A DNA stretch of 64,000 nt from Azospira inquinata (GTDB lineage: Bacteria > Pseudomonadota > Gammaproteobacteria > Burkholderiales > Rhodocyclaceae), in NCBI RefSeq assembly GCF_018905915.1, contig NZ_CP064782.1, forward strand, positions 1,612,001-1,676,000, given 5' to 3'. The notes below the pieces were generated by a model that made no database searches, was not told where the DNA came from, and was given only the letters and a program-made list of their open reading frames with translations. Both the position numbers and the translations under genes were made by a program. Shown here piece after piece: positions 25,065-33,662 of this stretch (positions within the stretch are counted from its first letter, which is position 1; each line of letters opens with the position of its first letter).

Positions 25065-26639
25065 TCAGGCCCCGGCGCCACCGCTCCGAATCAGGTGGTC
25101 AAAGGCCCCCAGGCTGGCCTTAGCCCCTTCCCCCATGGCGATGATGATCTGCTTGTAGGGCACGGTGGTGCAGTCTCCGGCGGCGAAGATGCCGGGTAGG
25201 GAGGTCTGGCCCCGGCTATCCACCACGATTTCACCCCGGTCGCTCAGGTCCAGGGTGCCCCGGAGCCAGTCCGTGTTGGGCAGGAGGCCGATCTGGACGA
25301 AGATGCCTTCCAGGTCCAGATGATGGGCCGTGCCATCCGCCCGCTGGCGGTAATCCAGACCCGTGACCTGCTGGCCGTCCCCGGTGACGGCGGTGGTCTG
25401 GGCGCCGGTGATGACGGTGACGTTGGCTAGGCTGCGGAGCTTGGTCTGGAGCACGGCGTCGGCTCGGAGCTGGTCGCCGAATTCCAGCAGGGTCACCTGG
25501 GCGACGATGCCCGCCAGGTCGATGGCCGCTTCCACCCCGGAATTGCCGCCGCCGATCACCGCCACCCGCTTGCCCTTGAACAGGGGGCCGTCGCAGTGGG
25601 GGCAGTAGGCCACTCCCTTGGTCCGGTATTCCTGTTCCCCGGGCACATTCATTTCCCGCCAGCGGGCGCCGGTGGCCAGGATCACGGTCTTGGCCTTGAG
25701 TTCCCCGCCGCTGGCCAGACGCACCCGGGCCAGGTCGTCAGGTCCGGCGGGTTCCAGGGCCGCGGCCCGTTGCAGATTGGTCACTTCCACCCCGTAACTG
25801 AGCACGTGGTTTTCCAGGGCGGCGGCCAGCTTGGGGCCTTCCGTGGCGGGGACGGAGATGAAGTTTTCGATGGCCAGGGTGTCCAGCACCTGGCCGCCGA
25901 AGCGTTCCGCCACCACCCCGGTGCGGATGCCCTTGCGGGCGGCGTAGATGGCCGCTGCCGCTCCCGCTGGGCCGCCCCCCACCACCAGCACGTCGTAGGG
26001 CGCCGTTTCCGACAGGGCTTCCGCTTTGCGGGCGGCGGCGCCGCTGTCCAGCTTGTCCAGAATTTCTTCCAGCTCCATGCGGCCCTGGCCGAAGGGCTGG
26101 CCGTTGAGGAAGAGGGCGGGCACGCCCATGATGCGGCGCTCGGCCACCTCCGCCTGATTCAGGCCCCCTTCCACCATTTCCGCCTGGATCTGGGGATTGA
26201 GCACGGCCAGGGTGTTCAAGGCCTGAACCACGTCCGGGCAGTTGTGGCAGGTCAGGGAGACAAAGGTCTCGAAGTGGAGGGGGCCGGGAATGGCGCGAAT
26301 TTGGGCGATCTGGGCCGGGGTGAGCTTGGGAGGATGGCCCCCGGTCTGGAGCAGGGCCAGGACCAGGGAGGTGAATTCATGGCCCAGGGGAATGCCGGAG
26401 AAGCGGATACGGGGGGCTTCTCCGGCCCGGGCCACGGCAAAGGAGGGGCGGCGCACGGCCACTTCCGCCGGGGTCGGGGCTTGCAGGCGCACCAGAGGGG
26501 ACAGGGCCGCCAGCTCTTGCAGCAGGCCCTGCATTTCCCCGGAGGCTGGGCTCTCGTCCAGGGCCGGGATGAGGTCGATGGGCTGGGTAATTTTGCCCAG
26601 GTAGGCGGTCAATTGGGTTTTCAGGTTGGCGTCGAGCAT
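25065..26639 (-). CDS. ahpF: Alkyl hydroperoxide reductase subunit F
   Basis: FAD-dependent NADH:AhpC disulfide reductase, 524 residues, cytoplasmic. The N-terminal double thioredoxin-fold domain has its redox pair in TCHNCPDV. The flavin domain begins near residue 215 with [22 protein letters not shown], followed by the catalytic disulfide CPHC in [13 protein letters not shown] and the NADH motif [12 protein letters not shown], with the FAD-end block GIFAAGDCT. The ATG at 26639 follows AGGAG. It is downstream of ahpC on the same strand, 223 bases away, and the pair forms the peroxide-reducing system. The long GC-rich spacer holds two hairpins, which may lower ahpF output relative to ahpC. 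Confidence 0.96.
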   Translation of the reverse strand: MLDANLKTQLTAYLGKITQPIDLIPALDESPASGEMQGLLQELAALSPLVRLQAPTPAEVAVRRPSFAVARAGEAPRIRFSGIPLGHEFTSLVLALLQTGGHPPKLTPAQIAQIRAIPGPLHFETFVSLTCHNCPDVVQALNTLAVLNPQIQAEMVEGGLNQAEVAERRIMGVPALFLNGQPFGQGRMELEEILDKLDSGAAARKAEALSETAPYDVLVVGGGPAGAAAAIYAARKGIRTGVVAERFGGQVLDTLAIENFISVPATEGPKLAAALENHVLSYGVEVTNLQRAAALEPAGPDDLARVRLASGGELKAKTVILATGARWREMNVPGEQEYRTKGVAYCPHCDGPLFKGKRVAVIGGGNSGVEAAIDLAGIVAQVTLLEFGDQLRADAVLQTKLRSLANVTVITGAQTTAVTGDGQQVTGLDYRQRADGTAHHLDLEGIFVQIGLLPNTDWLRGTLDLSDRGEIVVDSRGQTSLPGIFAAGDCTTVPYKQIIIAMGEGAKASLGAFDHLIRSGGAGA

Positions 26640-26862
26640 GGCGGTCTCCTGGCCGGACGGTAGTGTCCAGCGGGGTAGGGATGGGAGTGTGGGAGGGGCA
26701 GGGGGCGGACCGCCGTGGCGGGCCGTCCTGTGCCTCCCCTCAGGGAGGGGGAAGCCGGGGCTTAAACCCCGGGCTCCCCTCGGGCACCGGACCAGCGGGG
26801 GCGGAGGAGGAAGGGGGAGCTTCGTTCCCCGCCCCGGTGCCGGCCCGGTACCGGAAGGGACC

Positions 26863-27426
26863 TTAGAGTTTGCCCACCAGATCCAGGGAGGGGGCCAGGG
26901 TAGCGTCCCCCGGGGTCCACTTGGCGGGGCAGACTTCACCCGGGTGGGCGGCGATGTACTGGGCGGCCTGCACCTTGCGCAGCAGTTCCTTGGCGTCCCG
27001 GCCAATACCGCCGTCGTGCTCTTCCACCACCTTGATCTTGCCTTCCGGATTGATGACGAAGGTGCCCCGTTGGGCCAGGCCTTCTTCTTCGATCATCACG
27101 GCGAAATTGCGGCTCAGCACGCCGGTGGGGTCCCCCACCATGGGGTAGGTGATTTTCTGGATGGTGTCGGAGGTGTCGTGCCAGGCCTTGTGGGTGAAGT
27201 GGGTGTCCGTGGAGACTGAGTAGATTTCCACGCCCAGCTTCTGGAATTCGGCATAGTTGTCCGCCAGGTCGCCCAGTTCCGTGGGGCAGACGAAGGTGAA
27301 GTCGGCGGGGTAGAAGAAGACCACGGACCACTTGCCCTTCAGGTCAGCGTCGCTGACGGGCACGAATTTGCCATTGTGGAAGGCGGTGGCTTGGAAAGGC
27401 TTGATCTCGGTATTGATCAGGGACAT
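26863..27426 (-). CDS. ahpC: Alkyl hydroperoxide reductase subunit C (peroxiredoxin)
   Basis: Typical 2-Cys peroxiredoxin, 187 residues, reducing H2O2, organic peroxides and peroxynitrite in the cytoplasm and recycled by AhpF. The peroxidatic cysteine is in DFTFVCPTE and the resolving cysteine in GEVCPAKW near the C-terminus. [13 protein letters not shown] is family-typical. The site AGGAGT precedes the ATG at 27426. An OxyR-type sequence lies about 100 bases upstream. The identification is secure. Confidence 0.97.
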   Translation of the reverse strand: MSLINTEIKPFQATAFHNGKFVPVSDADLKGKWSVVFFYPADFTFVCPTELGDLADNYAEFQKLGVEIYSVSTDTHFTHKAWHDTSDTIQKITYPMVGDPTGVLSRNFAVMIEEEGLAQRGTFVINPEGKIKVVEEHDGGIGRDAKELLRKVQAAQYIAAHPGEVCPAKWTPGDATLAPSLDLVGKL

Positions 27427-27527
27427 GGCGTCACTCCTAAGAATAAGGGGGGTTTCCCCGGGGGGTTAAAGTCAGGATCAACTGCATCCATGGACTGAAT
27501 CTTAGGAGGAGCGGGGTAATTAATCTA

Positions 27528-27564
27528 ATTGATTGTTTGTATTTTTATAATAGTTGATCGCTAT
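27528..27564 (-). promoter_or_regulatory. Candidate OxyR binding site of ahpC
   Basis: Two ATAG-N7-CTAT-type elements with the correct 7-nt spacing: the element at 27550-27564 has exact ATAG and CTAT ends, and the one at 27528-27542 matches 6 of 8 core bases (ATTG...GTAT). This is the tetrameric OxyR arrangement. It sits upstream of ahpC, where oxidised OxyR would activate. A -10-like TAGATT lies just downstream on the minus strand. Confidence 0.65.
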
Positions 27565-27576
27565 CGGAATGGCCTA

Positions 27577-27602
27577 ATAAACCCCGGTGGGGGACCGGGG
27601 TT
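27577..27602 (-). terminator. Terminator of the DUF4124 gene
   Basis: Perfect 9-bp stem AACCCCGGT / ACCGGGGTT with a 5-nt loop, followed on the minus strand by TTTATTAG. It lies 23 bases beyond the stop at 27626 and keeps that transcript out of the ahpC promoter. Confidence 0.7.
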
Positions 27603-27625
27603 GGGGGAGGGAAAAGGGCAGGGAC

Positions 27626-28135
27626 TTAGCGCACGTCGTTCCATTCCTGCTGGGCCTGGTCCCGGGCCTTCTGGGCCGCATCCACGGCCTTTTCCAGGCT
27701 CTGCTGGCGCTCGTCGTAGGCGGGCAGCAGGCGGCTGCCTCCCGTGGCCGTGCCCTGGCGTTCTCCGGGCAGGGGGTCCTGGCCGCTGGCCTTGGCCGCC
27801 TTGGCCGCCGTCAGGGCATCTTCCGCCTGACGCAGCCGGTTGTAGGCCGCGTTGCGCTTGGCCACCGTTTCATTGAGTTGGCGCTTGGCCTGGGAGGATT
27901 CCTGATTCAGGGTCTTTTCCTCCTGACGCAGGGCGGAGCGGTTCACCGGGGCATCGTCCTGGGTCTGGATGGTGCCCAGGGATTTCATGCCCTTCTGGGG
28001 CTTGTCGCTGAAAACGATGTGGCCGTCCTTATCCACCTGTTTGTAGAGGGTGCCGGCCCCGGCGGGCAGGCTGAGGCAGGCGGTGGCCAGCAGCAGGAGG
28101 GAAAAACGGAACGAATGGGAGGAAAAGGGGGTCAT
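27626..28135 (-). CDS. Exported DUF4124 protein with coiled coil
   Basis: 169 residues from the ATG at 28135, set by AGGAG 8 nt upstream. Signal peptide FSLLLLATACLSLPAGA (possible lipobox-like ATAC, but the hydrophobic core continues). The DUF4124 motif LYKQVDKDGHIVFSDKPQKG follows directly; after it, residues ~70-165 are charged and helical (LRQEEKTLNQESSQAKRQL, ERQQSLEKAVDAAQKARDQ) with coiled-coil character. DUF4124 occurs on many exported betaproteobacterial and gammaproteobacterial proteins without known function. Single gene with its own terminator. Confidence 0.8.
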   Translation of the reverse strand: MTPFSSHSFRFSLLLLATACLSLPAGAGTLYKQVDKDGHIVFSDKPQKGMKSLGTIQTQDDAPVNRSALRQEEKTLNQESSQAKRQLNETVAKRNAAYNRLRQAEDALTAAKAAKASGQDPLPGERQGTATGGSRLLPAYDERQQSLEKAVDAAQKARDQAQQEWNDVR

Positions 28136-28295
28136 GACTAAGGCTCCTGAAACACCGGACAAACTATGGGACCATCATAGCAGGGCGGCCGGGACCGGGC
28201 AGGGGCCCAGATGTCAAAGAATGTAACAGGCAGGGGCCACACTGGCCGAGCGCCCGGGCCGGACCCGGGAACCCAGCACTGACGCGGAGGCGGCG

Positions 28296-28910
28296 ATGAT
28301 CATTCTTTATACCTGGGGTACCCCCAACGGCCAGAAGGTTTCCATTATGCTGGAGGAGTGCGGCCTGGCCTACGGGGTGAAGCCCGTGGATATTACCCGG
28401 GGAGAACAGCTGAGCCCGGAATTTCTGGCCATCAACCCCAACAACAAAATCCCGGCCATTGTGGACCCGGACGGGCCGGAGGGGGAATCCCTGACCCTGT
28501 TCGAGTCCGGGGCCATTCTGCTTTATCTGGCGGACAAGACCGGCCAGTTTCTCCCGGAAACCGGGGCGGAGCGCTATCTGGCCCTGGAATGGCTGATGTT
28601 CCAGATGGGTGGGGTGGGGCCCATGTTCGGCCAGGCCCACCATTTCCTCCGTTTCGCCCCGGAGCCCGTGCCCTACGCGGTGGACCGCTACACCCAGGAA
28701 ACTGCCCGTCTGTACCGGGTGCTGGACCAGCGTCTGGCCCGGGTGGAGTATCTGGCGGGGGACTATTCCATCGCCGATATGGCCACTTATCCCTGGGTTG
28801 CCCGCCATGAGTGGCACAATGCAGACTTAGACAACTATCCCAACGTCCGACGTTGGTACACCGCCATCGGCCAACGCCCGGCGGTCCAGCGCGGCATGCA
28901 GGTACCCTAA
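28296..28910 (+). CDS. Glutathione S-transferase, YfcG/YghU-like (nu class)
   Basis: 204 residues. The N-terminal block YTWGTPNGQKVSIMLEE, with TPNG, is diagnostic of the nu-class disulfide-bond oxidoreductases such as E. coli YfcG. NPNNKIPAIVDPDG contains the cis-proline loop and LFESGAILLYLA the glutathione gamma-glutamyl contact. The C-terminal domain has GDYSIADMATYPWV with the structural aspartate. It probably reduces small disulfides with two glutathiones rather than conjugating. Its stop overlaps the start of the hydrolase gene by one base, so the two are translated together. Confidence 0.9.
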   Translation: MIILYTWGTPNGQKVSIMLEECGLAYGVKPVDITRGEQLSPEFLAINPNNKIPAIVDPDGPEGESLTLFESGAILLYLADKTGQFLPETGAERYLALEWLMFQMGGVGPMFGQAHHFLRFAPEPVPYAVDRYTQETARLYRVLDQRLARVEYLAGDYSIADMATYPWVARHEWHNADLDNYPNVRRWYTAIGQRPAVQRGMQVP

Positions 28911-29713
28911 TGGACACACGAAGCACAGAAACCCTAGAAGTCCTCTCCCATCTCCCCTCCCGTCCCCGGCACAGCCGTCCCCTGCTGTTCGTCCATGGCG
29001 CCTACACCGGCGCCTGGTGCTGGGAAGAACATTTCCTCCCCTATTTCGCCGACCAGGGTTACAGCGCCTACGCCCTTTCCCTGCGCGGCCACGGCACCAG
29101 CTGGGGGGCGGACAACCTGGACTGGTGGAGCATCCACGATTACGTGGAAGACGTGCGCCGGGTGGTGGCGGAACTGGATGAAACCCCGGTGCTGATCGGC
29201 CACTCCATGGGGGGCTTTGTGGTGCAGAAATACCTGGAAACGGCGGAAGCCCCCGCGGCGGTGCTGATGAACGCGGTACCGCCCCAGGGCCTGCTCAATT
29301 CCTCCCTGGTTCTGGCCGTCTCCCGGCCTAGCTTGATGCTGGACTTAAACCGTATTCTGGAAGGGGAAATGGTGGAACCGGACGCCCTGCGTCAGGCCCT
29401 TTTTGCCCAGCCCGTGAGTTCGGAAGATATGACCCGCTACTTCCAGCACATGCAGCGGGAATCCCGCCGGGCCCTGTGGGACATGACCCTCTTCAATCTG
29501 CCCCAGACTTTCCGCATGTCCCGGCCCCCCATGCTGGTTCTGGGGGCGGAAAACGATGCCCTGATCCCGGCCTCCGACGTGCGGGCCACGGGGGCGATTT
29601 ACGGGGTGGGGGCGGAAATTTTCCCCGACCTGGGCCACGGCATGATGCTGGAACGGGACTGGGCCAAGGTGGCGGAGCGGGTCCGGACCTGGCTCGAGGA
29701 ACAGGGTCTGTAA
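28910..29713 (+). CDS. Alpha/beta hydrolase
   Basis: 267 residues. LLFVHGAYTGAW holds the oxyanion HG, GHSMGG the nucleophile serine at the elbow, GAENDALIPASD the acid residue and DLGHGMMLE the catalytic histidine, so the triad is complete. The cap region (residues ~140-190) is helical. The likely role is hydrolysis of an ester, lactone or thioester in the cytoplasm; the substrate is unknown. The ATG at 28910 overlaps the GST stop (TAATG). Operon with the YfcG-like GST suggests detoxification of a glutathione-related product, which is only a hint. Confidence 0.88.
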   Translation: MDTRSTETLEVLSHLPSRPRHSRPLLFVHGAYTGAWCWEEHFLPYFADQGYSAYALSLRGHGTSWGADNLDWWSIHDYVEDVRRVVAELDETPVLIGHSMGGFVVQKYLETAEAPAAVLMNAVPPQGLLNSSLVLAVSRPSLMLDLNRILEGEMVEPDALRQALFAQPVSSEDMTRYFQHMQRESRRALWDMTLFNLPQTFRMSRPPMLVLGAENDALIPASDVRATGAIYGVGAEIFPDLGHGMMLERDWAKVAERVRTWLEEQGL

Positions 29714-29785
29714 GCGCCGGGGCGGTGGTTCAGGGAGCTACCTGCCCTGACCCCCGGGCCCCTACCTAGGCCAATGGGGGCTTCT

Positions 29786-29835
29786 ACCCCTGCCCAAAAA
29801 AGCCCCGTATGGACGGGGCTTTTTTGGGCAGGGGT
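29786..29835. terminator. Long bidirectional terminator
   Basis: A perfect inverted repeat of 23 bases per arm with an ATGG loop; the arms contain A6GCCCCGT and ACGGGGCT6. It lies between the convergent hydrolase and YjfB-like genes and has T runs in both directions. Confidence 0.95.
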
Positions 29836-29877
29836 GCCGCCGGAAAGGCGCATCCCCTTACTTGCCGCTGGCCTAGC

Positions 29878-30087
29878 TTAGGCCGTGGTATTCACGTTCT
29901 GACCCAGGTGGGCGGGCAGATTGGTGCTGCTAGTCGTCTGGCCGCTGTCCGGCAGACCTTGCAGCAACTGCATGGCGCTTTGTTCCTGGGAGTTCATGGC
30001 CTTCTTCAGCACGGCCACTTGCAGGCTGTTGCCGTCCTGAATGTCGGATAAGGATGAGGCCATGCTGCCGATGCCGCTGACGTCCAT
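29878..30087 (-). CDS. YjfB-family putative motility protein
   Basis: 69 residues. It matches the small YjfB family (annotated as putative motility proteins): MDVSGIGSMASSL start, VAVLKKAMNSQEQSAMQLLQ helix and the end LGQNVNTTA. GGAGGTGA precedes the ATG. The family is found in flagellated bacteria and is often under flagellar control, but no flagellar gene is nearby and no sigma-28 promoter was recognised. The function is not known. Confidence 0.8.
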   Translation of the reverse strand: MDVSGIGSMASSLSDIQDGNSLQVAVLKKAMNSQEQSAMQLLQGLPDSGQTTSSTNLPAHLGQNVNTTA

Positions 30088-30255
30088 GGTGTCACCTCCG
30101 GAAAGTGTAGTTGGGTATTCATTTTAGTAAGGCTTTCGGGAAAAAAGTTGCCCGCGGCAAAAAATATATTTCCCTTAACCTTCCGGGCCCCTATCCGTTA
30201 TTCTTACTAGGCGAAAGTAATAGTTCGCGGGTTTTTCAACGGGAAGGAGTCCATC

Positions 30256-30474
30256 ATGATGATCATTCTGGATATGGCGTCCGGCGAGCGGGAAACCGTG
30301 GCACGGAAAGCGCCGGGGATGGGTGGGACGGCTTCCCTGGCGGCGGTGGAAGCCCTGCCCATGGCCCTGCCCCGGCTGGCTGAACATGGGGTCGAAGACG
30401 GGAATGCCCGGCAAGAGGCCCGGACCGCTGCCGCCAAAGCAATGGCCCGGCAGCGCTGGCTGCTGGCAGATTAG
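30256..30474 (+). CDS. Small protein of unknown function
   Basis: 72 residues, starting MMIILDMASGERET behind a good AAGGAG site, and followed 32 bases later by a strong terminator, which together support a real gene. It is alanine- and arginine-rich with a helical C-terminal half (NARQEARTAAAKAMARQRW). No signal peptide and no recognised family. It is divergent from the YjfB gene; the ~170-base gap is AT-rich and contains a small TTGCC-CGC-GGCAA hairpin near 30150. Confidence 0.6.
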   Translation: MMIILDMASGERETVARKAPGMGGTASLAAVEALPMALPRLAEHGVEDGNARQEARTAAAKAMARQRWLLAD

Positions 30475-30506
30475 GCCCCGGGGGGCGTTGCCCCCGATCC
30501 GGTCGC

Positions 30507-30544
30507 AAAAAAAGGCGCCGCCCTCCGGGGCTGGCGCCTTTTTT
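30507..30544. terminator. Bidirectional terminator between the 72-aa gene and midA
   Basis: A7GGCGCC and GGCGCCT6 arms around a GC-rich loop; T runs on both strands. It serves the small gene on the plus strand and the MidA gene, whose stop is 21 bases away, on the minus strand. Confidence 0.92.
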
Positions 30545-30564
30545 AATGGCGTGGCTGGGGGGCC

Positions 30565-31737
30565 TTACAGGGTGTGACTCCGGTCCCCCCGGGCAAAGCC
30601 CAGAAGGGGGGTGGTCAGGCCCTTGGTGAGGGCGATGACTTTGAACAATTCCCCCATTTCCTGGGGCTGGACCAGCTTTTGTACGGCGGCGGCGCCCCGG
30701 AAATAGTCGGGCCGTTCCGGGTCCAGGGCGGCGAGCCGTTCCAGGAGACCGCAGTTGAGGAGAAACTGGCCCTGGCTGGTGTAGCCCGCCACTTCCAGCC
30801 CCGCCTGGAAACCGGCTTCCGCCACGGCGGTGAAATCCACGTGGGCGGTGATGTCCGTGAGCCCCGGGTAGGAGAAGGGCTCCCCATGGGCCTGATGTCG
30901 GTAGTGGCACATGAGGGTGCCCTGGTGGCGCTGGGGATGGTAAAACTCCCGGCGGGGAAAGCCGTAGTCCAGAAGGAGCAGGGCTCCCCGCTGGAGAATG
31001 GGGCCCCAGGCGGCAGTCCAGGCGGTGGCCGCCAGGCCGATTTCGCTGGTGTAGCCGGTGGCGGTGACTTCGGGGCTGAGGCCCGCTTCCTCTGCCAGAT
31101 TTTTGGCGACCCGGGCCAGTTCTCCGGTGGCCGGGCGATCCGCCCAGGCGAAGCCGGCGGTGTGGGACCAGGTGACCCCCTGCTGGGCCACGGTTTCTCC
31201 CTGCCAGCGCACCAGTTCCACGGGCATGGCGTCCAGCACCTCGTTGCCCAGCACCAGGCCGGAGAAGGTGTCAGGCAGCCGTTCCAGCCAGCGTACCCGG
31301 TCCGCCAGATGGGGCGCGGCCTGGGCCAGGGTGGCGGCCTGGCGCTCCTTGAGGTCCGGGGAGAGTTCCAGAATCAGGTATTGGTCCGGCAGGTGGCCCT
31401 GGGTTTCCAGGGCCAGGAGCAGGTCGGCGGCCAGCCGGCCGCTGCCCGCTCCCGCCTCCAGGATCACCGGGGCGCTGGCTTCCAGAATGGGAATAATCTG
31501 GGTGGCCAGGGCCTGGGCGAAGAGGGGCGTGAGTTCGGGGGCGGTGACAAAGTCCCCGGCGGCGCCGAATTTTCGGGCGCCCGCCGTGTAATAGCCCAGA
31601 CCCGGGGCGTAGAGGGCCAGCTCCATGTAGCGGGAGAAGGGCATCCAGCCGCCCTGCCGGGCGATTTCCTCCGCCAGGAAGGTGCTTAAGCGTTGGCTGT
31701 GGGCGAGGGCGGCAGCATCGGGAAGGGGTAAATCCAT
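30565..31737 (-). CDS. MidA-family SAM-dependent methyltransferase (NDUFAF7 relative)
   Basis: 390 residues. ILEAGAGSGRLAADLL is the SAM-binding motif I; YLILELSPDLKERQ and LGNEVLDAMPVELV (with the conserved asparagine-glutamate) are the DUF185/MidA signatures; LLLDYGFPRREFYHPQR is also family-typical. In mitochondria NDUFAF7 methylates an arginine of the complex I subunit NDUFS2 during assembly; a parallel role on NuoD is plausible but unproven in bacteria. The start at 31737 gives the standard MidA N-terminus (FSRYMELALYAPGLGYY near residue 35). Divergent from the pteridine reductase gene; midA/folM pairs are common in betaproteobacteria. Confidence 0.9.
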   Translation of the reverse strand: MDLPLPDAAALAHSQRLSTFLAEEIARQGGWMPFSRYMELALYAPGLGYYTAGARKFGAAGDFVTAPELTPLFAQALATQIIPILEASAPVILEAGAGSGRLAADLLLALETQGHLPDQYLILELSPDLKERQAATLAQAAPHLADRVRWLERLPDTFSGLVLGNEVLDAMPVELVRWQGETVAQQGVTWSHTAGFAWADRPATGELARVAKNLAEEAGLSPEVTATGYTSEIGLAATAWTAAWGPILQRGALLLLDYGFPRREFYHPQRHQGTLMCHYRHQAHGEPFSYPGLTDITAHVDFTAVAEAGFQAGLEVAGYTSQGQFLLNCGLLERLAALDPERPDYFRGAAAVQKLVQPQEMGELFKVIALTKGLTTPLLGFARGDRSHTL

Positions 31738-31809
31738 GGCAGGGGTGGGGCGGGAAAGGCTCGGATCATGGAGCAATCCGTTAAAATTCGCAAACTCAAG
31801 GGAAAAGCC

Positions 31810-32559
31810 ATGGATGATCAATTGACAGACCGGGTGGTGCTGGTCACCGGCGCCGCCAAGCGGGTGGGGGCGGCTATCGCCCGGGAAGTGCACGGGGCCG
31901 GGGCGGCGGTGGTACTCCACTATCGGGCCGCGGTCCGGGAGGTGCGGGCTTTGGCGGAGGAGCTGGAAGCCCGGCGCCCCGGTTCTACCCTCTGCGTCCA
32001 GGTGGATCTGCGGGACACGGCCCGGCTGCCCACCCTGATTCAGCTGACGGTGGAGCGCTTTGGCCGGCTGGACGGTCTGGTGAATAACGCCTCCAGCTTT
32101 TTCCCCACCCCCTTGGGCACCATTGACGAGGCGGCCTGGGACGATCTGGTGGGCAGTAATTTCAAGGCTCCCCTGTTCCTTACCCAGGCGGCGGCCCCTT
32201 ATCTGGCGGAGCACCGGGGGGCGGTGGTGAATATCACCGATATCCATGCCGAACGCCCCCTGCTCGGCTATCCCCTGTACTGCGCCGCCAAGGGCGGTCT
32301 GCTGGCCCTGACCCGGGCCTTGGCGGCGGAACTGGCCCCGGCGGTGCGGGTCAATGGGGTGGCTCCCGGGCCTATTCTCTGGCCTGACGGGCCCGAATTT
32401 GACCAGGATGCCCGCCAGGCCATTGTGGCGGACACCCTCCTGAAGCGGGAAGGGGCGCCGGAGGACATCGCCCGCACCGTGCTGTTTCTCTTGGCCGGGG
32501 CGGGCTATGTGACCGGCCAGGTAATCAATGTGGACGGGGGCCGTACGGCCCATCTCTAG
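31810..32559 (+). CDS. Pteridine reductase / FolM-like SDR
   Basis: 249 residues, classical short-chain dehydrogenase. VVLVTGAAKRVGAAIA has the TGxxxRxG variant that marks NADPH-dependent pteridine reductases rather than the usual TGxxxGxG. LVNNASSFFPTPLG and YPLYCAAKGGL (catalytic YxxxK) follow. It probably reduces dihydrobiopterin/dihydromonapterin or dihydrofolate. The start at 31810 is preferred over 31768 because it gives the normal short lead before the Rossmann strand; the call is not certain. It precedes ttcA by 70 bases. Confidence 0.87.
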   Translation: MDDQLTDRVVLVTGAAKRVGAAIAREVHGAGAAVVLHYRAAVREVRALAEELEARRPGSTLCVQVDLRDTARLPTLIQLTVERFGRLDGLVNNASSFFPTPLGTIDEAAWDDLVGSNFKAPLFLTQAAAPYLAEHRGAVVNITDIHAERPLLGYPLYCAAKGGLLALTRALAAELAPAVRVNGVAPGPILWPDGPEFDQDARQAIVADTLLKREGAPEDIARTVLFLLAGAGYVTGQVINVDGGRTAHL

Positions 32560-32629
32560 TGTTTGAAGTGGCGTAACGCCGGGAGTCTCCCGGCATCATG
32601 GCTGCCCTGGGGGGCAGGAAGGACTTAGC

Positions 32630-33535
32630 GTGGAACAATCCCATACCTTGCAGCGCCTGGAAAAATGGCTGCTGCGCGAAACCGGCAAAGCCATTGCCGA
32701 CTACAACATGATCGAAGACGGGGACACGGTGCTGGTCTGCGTGTCCGGTGGCAAGGATTCCCATACCCTGCTCCACCTCTTGCGCCTGCTTCAGGCCCGG
32801 GCTCCCATCAAATTCCGCCTCATTGCCATGAATCTGGACCAGAAACAGCCCGGCTTTCCGGCGGACATTCTGCCCGCCTATTTCGATAAGCTGGGGGTGG
32901 AATACCGGATCGTGGAGCAGGACACCTATTCCATCGTCAAAGAAAAAATTCCCGAGGGCAAAACCACCTGTTCCCTCTGCTCCCGCCTGCGCCGGGGCAT
33001 CATCTACCGTACCGCCAAGGAACTGGGTGCGAACAAGATTGCCCTGGGCCACCACCGGGACGACATGGTCCATACCCTGTTTCTCAATCTCCTCTTCGGC
33101 GGCAAGCTCAAGGCCATGCCTCCCAAACTGGTCACCGATGACGGCGCCCACATCGTCATCCGGCCCCTGGCCTACGCTTCGGAAGCGGACATTGCCCGCT
33201 ACGCCCGGGGCATGGAATTCCCCATCATCCCCTGCAACCTGTGCGGCTCCCAGGACAACCTGCAACGCCAGAAGGTGCGGGAAATGATGCTGGAGTGGGA
33301 CCGGAAATATCCGGGCCGCACCGAAGCGGTGTTCCACGCCCTGCAAAACGTGGTGCCCTCCCACCTGGCCGATTCCCGTCTTTACGACTTCCAGGGCCTG
33401 CAAGCCGGCACCGTGCCCGAAGGCAGCGAGGGCGGCGACACGGTCTTCGATCCCCCCGAATTCCCCCCCCTAATCCCCGCCCGGGAGCCGACAGACGGCG
33501 ACAATTTCCCCCTACCCGTGGTAGCCGCCCCCTAG
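32630..33535 (+). CDS. ttcA: tRNA 2-thiocytidine biosynthesis protein TtcA
   Basis: Iron-sulfur, ATP-dependent enzyme that thiolates cytidine 32 of certain tRNAs. 301 residues. The PP-loop [13 protein letters not shown] binds ATP. The cluster cysteines are in [13 protein letters not shown] and in PCNLCGSQ, and [20 protein letters not shown] is the TtcA hallmark. The start is a GTG at 32630 with AGGAAGGA just upstream. The last ~45 residues (proline- and acid-rich) are a non-conserved tail. Single gene or second in a unit with the pteridine reductase. Confidence 0.96.
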   Translation: MEQSHTLQRLEKWLLRETGKAIADYNMIEDGDTVLVCVSGGKDSHTLLHLLRLLQARAPIKFRLIAMNLDQKQPGFPADILPAYFDKLGVEYRIVEQDTYSIVKEKIPEGKTTCSLCSRLRRGIIYRTAKELGANKIALGHHRDDMVHTLFLNLLFGGKLKAMPPKLVTDDGAHIVIRPLAYASEADIARYARGMEFPIIPCNLCGSQDNLQRQKVREMMLEWDRKYPGRTEAVFHALQNVVPSHLADSRLYDFQGLQAGTVPEGSEGGDTVFDPPEFPPLIPAREPTDGDNFPLPVVAAP

Positions 33536-33662
33536 TGACTTTGTTATTATGGACGGCAGGGAGTCACAATATAAGTTATTAATATGAATAATGTTTTAGT
33601 TCTTTTGGCCGGTGTTGACGGCAGTCTTGTCCGTACACCTTTTTGCGGCGCGGAGGGGTGAA

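Noticed and set aside
30120..30255. c-di-GMP riboswitch or sigma-28 promoter near the YjfB gene
   Set aside because: Neither the GEMM core nor the sigma-28 consensus could be matched.
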